From: UBA4421 sp028228615
Lineage (GTDB): Bacteria > Pseudomonadota > Gammaproteobacteria > Pseudomonadales > Azotimanducaceae
Direction of reading: 5' to 3'
Assembly: GCA_028228615.1 (NCBI GenBank)
Contig: JAOJBS010000012.1
Coordinates: 1 to 63,436, forward strand
DNA length: 63,436 bases
In this document: piece by piece, positions 57,514 through 63,436 of the stretch
Position numbering within the stretch: position 1 is the stretch's first letter
Layout of the letters: each line of letters begins with the position of its first letter
Translations under genes and position numbers: made by a program
Notes under the pieces: model-generated
The model's database searches: none
The model's input: the letters and a program-made list of their open reading frames with translations, nothing else
What the model was told of the DNA's origin: nothing

Positions 57514-58806
57514 CTAATGGTCTACTTTTTCTTCAGCATCTGCTTTGATCACGTTCCACGGTGCGACCCAGTAGAGTAGCAGCATGCCGGGCACAGCCAG
57601 CAAGGCGCTCAGATAGAAAAAATCTGTCCAGCCAATATTGTCGACGATTAGCCCACTGAAACTGGAAGTAATCACTCGTGGCAGCGAGGCCAATGCGGTA
57701 AACAATGCGAGTTGGGTAGCCACCGCCATGCGGGAGGTTTCTCGGGCAATGTAGGCTACATAGGCAGAGGTACCTAACCCCGCGCCCAGATACTCACCGG
57801 CAATGACGATGGCCAACACCCATGGGTCGCTGCCCGCCTGAGACAACCAAACAAATCCGAAAATAGTCACCAGCTGAAAAACCCCAAAAACCCACAACGC
57901 ACGATTTATACCGATCCTAAAAATAGCAATTGCACCCAAAAAACCACCAATTATGGCCGGCCAAAACGCGGCGTTTTTGGCGATGATGGCAATCTGCTGG
58001 GTGCTAAATCCGGCATCAATATAAAAGGGCGTGGACAACGCCGTGGCCATATTGTCGCCGAGTTTATACAGGACCATAAAAGCCAGTACTGCCAGCGCTG
58101 GTCCGAGGGCGCGACGCTGGAAGAATTCTTGGAAAGGTAAGTAGGTCGCCTGCCAAAGGTTCGACGGCGGCGGTGCGAGGGTTTTGGGCTCTTTTATGAA
58201 CAGCGTCAGCAATACGCCTACACCCATAAAGGCCGCCATAACGGTAAAGTTGATCTCCCAGCTCACGGCGCCTGCGAGAAACAATCCTAGGGAACCTGGA
58301 ATGAACCCAGCTACTCGATAAGCCTGCACATGAATGGTATTGCCTAGCGCCAGCTGGCCTTCGGTTTCCAAAATTTCTCGGCGATAGGCGTCTAATACAA
58401 TGTCTTGAGTGGCACTAAAAACCGCAACAGCGGCAGCAATAAAGGTAATGGTTTGTAGCTGCGAGTCCGGCTGCCAATAACCTAGTGAGCCGATGAATCC
58501 TATCAACGCCAATTGGGTAATAAGCATCCAACTTCTGCGCCGCCCAAGCATGGGCAGTGAGTAGCGCTCAACCACTGGCGCCCAAAGAAATTTAATCGTG
58601 TAGGGGTATTGGACAATGGTGAAAAAGCCAATGGCAGTGAGGCTGACGCCCTCAAGCCGCAACCAAGCGGGCAACAGTTGAATCAGTAGATAAAGCGGCA
58701 GACCCGAGGCAAAACCGGTTGCCATACAAATGAGCATGCGCCGGTCGAGCAACTGCTGCCAGAGCGACTCACCAACTACTTCAGTTGAGCTATTTAAATC
58801 AGTCAC
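57514..58806 (-). CDS. ampG: AmpG-family muropeptide MFS transporter
   Basis: 430-aa MFS protein with about 12 helices. ATGFASGLPLYLLIQLLPAWL near the start and QYPYTIKFLWAPVVERY are AmpG hallmarks, as is SATQDIVLDAYRREIL (about residue 135). AmpG imports GlcNAc-anhydro-MurNAc peptides for cell-wall recycling and beta-lactamase induction. It begins with GTG at 58806, eight bases inside the yajQ end. Some marine AmpG-like proteins have other substrates, so recycling is probable, not certain. Confidence 0.87.
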   Translation of the reverse strand: MTDLNSSTEVVGESLWQQLLDRRMLICMATGFASGLPLYLLIQLLPAWLRLEGVSLTAIGFFTIVQYPYTIKFLWAPVVERYSLPMLGRRRSWMLITQLALIGFIGSLGYWQPDSQLQTITFIAAAVAVFSATQDIVLDAYRREILETEGQLALGNTIHVQAYRVAGFIPGSLGLFLAGAVSWEINFTVMAAFMGVGVLLTLFIKEPKTLAPPPSNLWQATYLPFQEFFQRRALGPALAVLAFMVLYKLGDNMATALSTPFYIDAGFSTQQIAIIAKNAAFWPAIIGGFLGAIAIFRIGINRALWVFGVFQLVTIFGFVWLSQAGSDPWVLAIVIAGEYLGAGLGTSAYVAYIARETSRMAVATQLALFTALASLPRVITSSFSGLIVDNIGWTDFFYLSALLAVPGMLLLYWVAPWNVIKADAEEKVDH

Positions 58807-59281
58807 GGAAATTGTTGAACTGCAGGGGCAGGTCTACATCACTCTCTTTCAGGGCAGCCATAGCCGCTTGCAAATCATCACGTTTTTTACCGGTGACGCG
58901 CACTTTGTCGTCATTGATTTGGCTTTGCACTTTTAGCTTAGCTTCCTTCAATACTTTGATGAGCTTTTTCGCGTTGTCCTTATCTAGGCCTTGGGCTAGG
59001 GTAAATTTTTGGCGTTTCAACTTGCCAGCGCCTTCTACGTCACCGGGCGTTAGTGCGCGACTATCAATACCGCGAGAGGTCATTTTGTCGCGCAAAATAT
59101 CTTTCAACTGACCTAACTGAAATTCTTCAGGGGCTGTTAACAATATGCTTTTTTCCTCTAGCACAATATCCGCTTCAACATTGCGGAAATCAAAACGGGT
59201 GCGCATTTCTCGAAGGGCCTGATCTACGGCATTACGTATCTCATGCAAATCTACTTCTGAAACAACATCGAATGAGGGCAT
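58799..59281 (-). CDS. yajQ: YajQ-family nucleotide-binding protein
   Basis: 160-aa protein with two ferredoxin-like domains. MPSFDVVSEVDLHEIRNAV, the strand FRNVEADIVLEEKSILLTA, RQKFTLAQGLDKDNAKKL and VRVTGKKRDDLQAAMAALK are diagnostic. Family members bind cyclic di-GMP or nucleotides and alter gene expression or interact with tRNA. GGAG precedes the ATG at 59281. It overlaps ampG by eight bases and is expressed with it. Confidence 0.93.
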   Translation of the reverse strand: MPSFDVVSEVDLHEIRNAVDQALREMRTRFDFRNVEADIVLEEKSILLTAPEEFQLGQLKDILRDKMTSRGIDSRALTPGDVEGAGKLKRQKFTLAQGLDKDNAKKLIKVLKEAKLKVQSQINDDKVRVTGKKRDDLQAAMAALKESDVDLPLQFNNFRD

Positions 59282-59462
59282 AGTTTCGTCTCCTATTAAC
59301 TGCTCAACAACTGCCTAATTTCTTCCAAGCCTAAATCATAAAGTGCTTGTCGTCGCGATAGCAGATGAAAATTCCGCGATTTAGTCCACCGTATTTCGTT
59401 ATACCATGCCCACTTCACTAAGCTTCTACCAGCGATCATATGCGAAGGAACAAGAAAAAGTT

Positions 59463-60050
59463 ATGAGTCGAATCAGTCGAGTAACAACAAACAATGGCGA
59501 CGGCGGTCAAACAAGATTGGCCACGGGCAAAAAAATAGCCAAAACGGCGCCAATGATCAGGACGCTGGGTAGCACTGATGAACTCAATAGCGCCATTGGT
59601 TTATTGCGCTGTCACCTGACCGAAGTTGATCACGCTGACCAGATACAAACTACTTTGGGCGAAGTTCAGCAAGCGTTATTTGACCTTGGCGCTGTGTTAG
59701 CTTTGGAGGGTCAGTATGACGCCAAGACATTGGTAACCGGCCAAGACAGCATCACACAAGCAGTTGAACAAATGAATACCGAACTGCCGCCTCTGACTGA
59801 ATTCGTAATACCCGGCGGCACTATTGCGGCAGCGCACAGTCATGTTTGCAGAACCGTGTGTAGGCGCGCAGAAACTGATTTATGGTCGGCGCTGGAAGCC
59901 ACTCAAGAACAACCTGAAGCCACTGAGAATTTGCGCGCAGCAGGGGTTTATCTCAACCGGCTCAGCGATTACTTTTTTGTGTTGGCTAGAACCTTGATGA
60001 CCAATACCGAGGAGCCTCAATGGCGAGGCCCGCAGGAAAATCCCAAGTAA
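59463..60050 (+). CDS. cob(I)alamin adenosyltransferase, PduO/MMAB type
   Basis: 195-aa enzyme. The ATP-binding region RVTTNNGDGGQTRLATGKKIAK (TGDGG-type loop near the N-terminus), LGSTDELNSAIGLLR (about residue 40) and, near the end, CRTVCRRAETDLW and LNRLSDYFFVLAR are typical of the PduO family. It makes adenosylcobalamin from cobalamin and ATP. The ATG at 59463 fits the conserved start; ribosome site AAGGAA lies somewhat far upstream. It converges with aceF. Confidence 0.9.
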   Translation: MSRISRVTTNNGDGGQTRLATGKKIAKTAPMIRTLGSTDELNSAIGLLRCHLTEVDHADQIQTTLGEVQQALFDLGAVLALEGQYDAKTLVTGQDSITQAVEQMNTELPPLTEFVIPGGTIAAAHSHVCRTVCRRAETDLWSALEATQEQPEATENLRAAGVYLNRLSDYFFVLARTLMTNTEEPQWRGPQENPK

Positions 60051-60073
60051 CAAAAGGGATATCTGAAAAATAC

Positions 60074-61798
60074 CTACAAAGCCAAACGTCTGATGTCGCC
60101 CAGTATTTGACTGAGCAAAAGCATAAACTGGCCACCATCAACACCGTTGATTACGCGATGATCATAGGACAACGACAACGGTAGCATCAGTTTGGGACTA
60201 AACTCAGCACCGTCCCAGAACGGCTCCATAGCAGAATTCGCCACTCCTAAAATGGCTACTTCCGGGGTATTGACGATGGGCGTGAAGCCGGTGCCACCAA
60301 TAGCCCCGAGGCTAGAAATAGTAAACGTGCCGCCACTTAAATCATCCATGGCTAACTTTTTGTTACGCGCTTTTTCTGCGAGCGAGCCAATTGCTTCGCA
60401 CAATTGCCAAATACCCATCTTGTTAGCATCTCGTATCACTGGCACAACCAACCCACCTGGAGTGTCTACCGCAATACCAATGTGCATATACTTCTTCACA
60501 ATAATCTGGCTGCCGTCACTGTGCAGAGAACTGTTGAATTTTGGATAAGCCTCTAATGCATGACAGCAAGCCCTAACCAAAAAAGCTAAGGGCGTAAGGC
60601 TGAGTTCTCGAGCTGCCGCTTCCGGTTTTAAACCTTTACGAAAAGCTTCTAACTCTGTGATATCCGCTTTGCCGTGCTGGGTCACATGAGGCACGTTGAG
60701 CCAGCTGCGATGCATATTTACCGCAACTTGCTTTTGAATGCGGGAAAGTGGCACGGCCTCTATTTCACCGAAGCGAGAAAAATCTATCTCCGGCAATGCA
60801 GGAAAGCCTGCACCGCCAGTCACGCCAGCGCCACTGCCAGCAGATTCCTGCTTCAGCTGGGATTTAACATAAATCTTAACGTCATCTTTAGTCAGACGTC
60901 CGCGGTTGCCAGTGCCTGTTATTGCGGCTAAATCCACACCCAATTCCCGCGCTAATCTGCGCACTGCTGGACCGGCGTAGATATTTTTATCTACCGCACT
61001 TGCGCTCGCTGCTGCAGTTTCTGCCAGACTAGGCGATGCTTCAGGTTTTTTGGTAGGCGCATTAGTAGCCCCTTTTGCATCGACAGATTCCGTTTTATCT
61101 TCTTTTGATTCCCGTTTAGTCTGTTTAGACTTGGAACCCAGACCTGCACTATTTTCACTGACTAAAGCAACATTGCCTGCATCCGTTGTTGCAATCACTG
61201 CAATTAGGCTGCCAGCGGAAACTTGATCCCCCACTGCCACTGCAAGTTTTATAACTTCACCGCCGACTTCCGCAGGAATTTCCATAGAAGCTTTATCTGA
61301 TTCTAGAACCAACAGTAGATCACCGGCACTTACACTATCGCCTACGGCTATACCTATCTCGATGACTTCAACTTCATCAATATCACCCAAATCAGGCACC
61401 AGTACATCTAAGTCTTTCTTTTGATTTGTTGAGCTTGGAGATTCGTCAGCAGTCGATGCCGCAACGTCGCTGACGCTCGCGGGTGAGCCCACATCTGCGA
61501 TCGGCGCTTCAGTTTTGGACTCATCCACACTGGGCTTTTGTGTCTCACTTTCGGCCACCGTTTCTTCTGCATCTACCGAAATATGCGCAATGAGCGACCC
61601 TTCACCCACCACATCGCCTAGGCTAATGGCAAAGCTCTGGATAACACCGGCAACACCCGCTGGCACTTCCATGGATGCTTTATCAGATTCAATGACAATA
61701 ATAGGGTCGTTTTCACCTACAAGGTCGCCAACCGAAACACACAGTTCGGTTACCTCTACCTCATCGATATCACCTAAGTTGGGTACACGTACGTCCAA
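60074..61798 (-). CDS. aceF: dihydrolipoamide acetyltransferase (E2 of pyruvate dehydrogenase)
   Basis: 574 aa. Two lipoyl domains occupy the first ~200 residues, each with IESDKASMEV/LESDKASMEI lipoyl-lysine motifs. A Ser/Lys/Glu-rich linker follows, then the E1/E3-binding domain AGPAVRRLARELGVDLAAI (about residue 280), then the catalytic domain ending in SYDHRVINGVDG (His-Asp active site, about residue 543). It transfers acetyl to CoA. It starts with TTG at 61798, with GAGGAAG just upstream. The gap to aceE is 79 bp; one operon. Confidence 0.95.
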   Translation of the reverse strand: MDVRVPNLGDIDEVEVTELCVSVGDLVGENDPIIVIESDKASMEVPAGVAGVIQSFAISLGDVVGEGSLIAHISVDAEETVAESETQKPSVDESKTEAPIADVGSPASVSDVAASTADESPSSTNQKKDLDVLVPDLGDIDEVEVIEIGIAVGDSVSAGDLLLVLESDKASMEIPAEVGGEVIKLAVAVGDQVSAGSLIAVIATTDAGNVALVSENSAGLGSKSKQTKRESKEDKTESVDAKGATNAPTKKPEASPSLAETAAASASAVDKNIYAGPAVRRLARELGVDLAAITGTGNRGRLTKDDVKIYVKSQLKQESAGSGAGVTGGAGFPALPEIDFSRFGEIEAVPLSRIQKQVAVNMHRSWLNVPHVTQHGKADITELEAFRKGLKPEAAARELSLTPLAFLVRACCHALEAYPKFNSSLHSDGSQIIVKKYMHIGIAVDTPGGLVVPVIRDANKMGIWQLCEAIGSLAEKARNKKLAMDDLSGGTFTISSLGAIGGTGFTPIVNTPEVAILGVANSAMEPFWDGAEFSPKLMLPLSLSYDHRVINGVDGGQFMLLLSQILGDIRRLAL

Positions 61799-61877
61799 AT
61801 CTTCCTCACTTAAACAACCGTTAAATCGACAACGACTGCTTTGTTATCTAATTTATTTTTACTATTTGTTAACTTTT

Positions 61878-63436
61878 CTAGACCAAACGCGGGTTGGATT
61901 TTTCTGCATCCAACTGCAAATCTGCTTGGGCTTTTTCTACCACTTTCGCGTCAATCTTACCTGCACGTAATAACTGGCCCAGCGCTGCTAGAACAATAAA
62001 GCGGCGATCCACTTCAAAGAAATGTCTGAGTTTTTCGCGGGTATCACTGCGACCAAACCCGTCAGTACCTAACACGTGGAAAGGGGCGTCTATGGCACTA
62101 CGCAACTGTTCCGGTAGTGCCTTCATATAATCTGAAACTGCAATAACGGGCGCGCCCATCCATTTCTTACCCGCATTTTCATTCATGCACTGAGCAACGT
62201 ATGCGTGTTTCGGCTCAGAGGTTGGGTGCAATAAATTCCACCGGCCCACATCTTGAATATCACGCGCCAACTCTGTGGCACTGGTCAAACTCCAAACCTG
62301 TACGCGCACACCATAATCTTCAACCAACATTGCGGCAGCCGCTATTGCTTCTAACAATATTGTGCCGCTGCCAAACAACCGCACTGCTGGTGCCTTGGCA
62401 TCCCCTTGTTCCGAGAATAAATACATGCCCTTAACAATGCCCTCTTCCACACCGTCGGGCATAGCCGGCTGTTGGTAAGCCTCATTCATTAGGGTGATGT
62501 AGTAGTAAACGGCCGCATTTTCGGCATACATGTGTTGCAAACCGCGATGCACAATTACCGCTAACTCATAGCCAAACGCAGGGTCGTAACTTATGCAATT
62601 AGGCACCGTAGCTGCGAGCAGATGCGAGTGTCCGTCTTGATGTTGAAGACCCTCACCATTCAAGGTCGTTCTGCCTGCTGTTCCACCCAACAAAAAGCCT
62701 TTAGCTTGCGAGTCCCCTGCCGCCCAAGCCAAGTCACCAATACGCTGAAAACCAAACATTGAGTAGTAAACATAAAACGGCAGTAACGTGAATTGGTGGG
62801 TGCTATAGGAAGTTGCAGCAGCCATCCACGCAGCAAATGCGCCCGCTTCGTTAATACCCGCCTCTATAACCTGACCGCTTTCAGACTCTTTATATGCCGC
62901 CAGCGCATCGGAATCTTCGGGCTCATAAAGCTGGCCTACGGAAGAGTAGATTCCTAGCTGACGAAACATACCCTCCATGCCAAACGTTCGCGCCTCATCA
63001 GGCACAATGGGTACCACGCGTTTGCCCAAAGACTTATCTCGGATCAGTGACCCTAGGATGCGTACAAAGGCCATGGTTGTACTGATACTGCGTTTACCGC
63101 TGCCTTTTAGCTGCGCCTCAAAAATTTCTAGCCCGGGCACAGTTAGCACTGTTTCATCCAGCACACGCTGAGGAATGGCGCCGCCTAGTGCTTGGCGTTG
63201 CTTGTTCATATAGGCGATTTCAGAACTGTCAGGAGATGGCCGGAAGTAAGGTACATCTTCCAACTGCGCGTCATCCAACGGCACATCAAATCGATCACGG
63301 AACTGTTTCAACTCTTCCAAGTTCAATTTCTTAACTTGATGGGTAGTGTTTTCAGATTCTCCGGCATCGCCCATACCATAGCCTTTAACGGTTTTGGCCA
63401 AGATCACCGTAGGCTGACCTTTGTGTTGGGTGGCTG
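61878..63436 (-). CDS. aceE: pyruvate dehydrogenase E1 component, homodimeric type (partial)
   Basis: The 3' ~519 codons of aceE; the gene runs off the right edge. In-frame GQPTVILAKTVKGYGMGDAGE and NTTHQVKKLNLEELKQFRDRF match the region that follows the thiamine-binding part in E. coli AceE. Later LLPFYVYYSMFGFQRIGD, GGTAGRTTLNGEGLQHQDGHS and GTDGFGRSDTREKLRHFFEVD are diagnostic for the ~890-aa homodimeric E1. It decarboxylates pyruvate with thiamine diphosphate and acetylates lipoyl-AceF, encoded next. Confidence 0.96.
   Translation of the reverse strand, partial: ATQHKGQPTVILAKTVKGYGMGDAGESENTTHQVKKLNLEELKQFRDRFDVPLDDAQLEDVPYFRPSPDSSEIAYMNKQRQALGGAIPQRVLDETVLTVPGLEIFEAQLKGSGKRSISTTMAFVRILGSLIRDKSLGKRVVPIVPDEARTFGMEGMFRQLGIYSSVGQLYEPEDSDALAAYKESESGQVIEAGINEAGAFAAWMAAATSYSTHQFTLLPFYVYYSMFGFQRIGDLAWAAGDSQAKGFLLGGTAGRTTLNGEGLQHQDGHSHLLAATVPNCISYDPAFGYELAVIVHRGLQHMYAENAAVYYYITLMNEAYQQPAMPDGVEEGIVKGMYLFSEQGDAKAPAVRLFGSGTILLEAIAAAAMLVEDYGVRVQVWSLTSATELARDIQDVGRWNLLHPTSEPKHAYVAQCMNENAGKKWMGAPVIAVSDYMKALPEQLRSAIDAPFHVLGTDGFGRSDTREKLRHFFEVDRRFIVLAALGQLLRAGKIDAKVVEKAQADLQLDAEKSNPRLV

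Overview
The window looks like chromosomal DNA of a free-living, probably marine, gammaproteobacterium. This is an inference from gene content: MiaE, RhlB-type helicase, ExoI (SbcB), homodimeric-type pyruvate dehydrogenase AceE with a separate AceF, AmpG, FxsA, YajQ, a MetR-like LysR regulator and a type I-F CRISPR remnant. No rRNA or tRNA gene and no recognisable transposase was seen. Most of the DNA is densely packed housekeeping sequence in short operons. It is interrupted by a few accessory patches.

Layout. 1-5.6 kb: an MsbA-type exporter half-molecule (minus), then two alpha/beta hydrolases, miaE and a glycosyltransferase-like gene (plus). 5.8-15 kb: a long plus-strand run with argC, a class Ic aspartate aminotransferase, an RhlB-like helicase with a long acidic N-terminus, a nitrilase-family amidase, an AI-2E family permease, hisC, a cupin, a luciferase-like oxidoreductase and a SixA-like phosphatase. 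15-20.7 kb: an RNA m5C methyltransferase, a double-VOC protein, two small membrane proteins, a secreted metallo-beta-lactamase-fold hydrolase, a PdxH-like flavoenzyme and MetR. 20.7-24.4 kb: the main accessory patch, described below. 24.8-28.9 kb: an uncharacterised glycosyltransferase / methyltransferase / alpha-barrel-like cassette. 29.1-37.8 kb: a minus-strand acyl-CoA carboxylase operon (two SDR enzymes, carboxyltransferase, enoyl-CoA hydratase, biotin carrier, biotin carboxylase, unknown 128-aa protein), purC and a PLP-dependent sulfur amino-acid enzyme. 38-45 kb: a frameshifted GGDEF/EAL protein, two Nudix hydrolases, a quaternary-amine-type ABC importer and sbcB. 45-49.4 kb: a DASS transporter, a lipoprotein aminopeptidase, an acyltransferase and a coiled-coil membrane protein. 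49.9-53.2 kb: an HvfABCD-type RiPP metallophore operon facing a PuuD-like membrane protein. 53.5-63.4 kb: a broken TIGR03032-type gene, groES-groEL under a sigma32-like promoter plus a CIRCE operator, fxsA, an alkyltransferase-like gene, ampG, yajQ, a cobalamin adenosyltransferase, aceF and the 3' part of aceE.

Two systems stand out. First, 21.1-24.0 kb is a collapsed type I-F CRISPR-Cas locus. The first 30 codons of what looks like a sodium:solute symporter run straight into the last ~17 codons of csy3 (cas7f). A complete, catalytically intact cas6f (csy4) follows, whose frame begins at an ATT codon behind a perfect Shine-Dalgarno. Next come a two-repeat array, then the last ~25 codons of a second, divergent cas6f, then an AAA/DUF4143 ATPase, then a three-repeat array of the same repeat family. 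Each array is preceded by a perfect IHF consensus. No cas1, cas2/3, csy1 or csy2 is present. Second, 49.9-52.4 kb encodes a signal-peptide-bearing precursor with four EGKCG motifs, its MNIO (DUF692) and DUF2063 maturation partners and a DoxX membrane protein. This matches the copper-handling HvfA / bufferin-type RiPP family.

Other signs of ongoing change are a one-base frameshift at an A7 tract in the GGDEF/EAL gene, a seven-residue gap just after Walker A in the exporter, short tandem repeats of 6-12 bp units between genes, and several genes whose best start is TTG or ATT.
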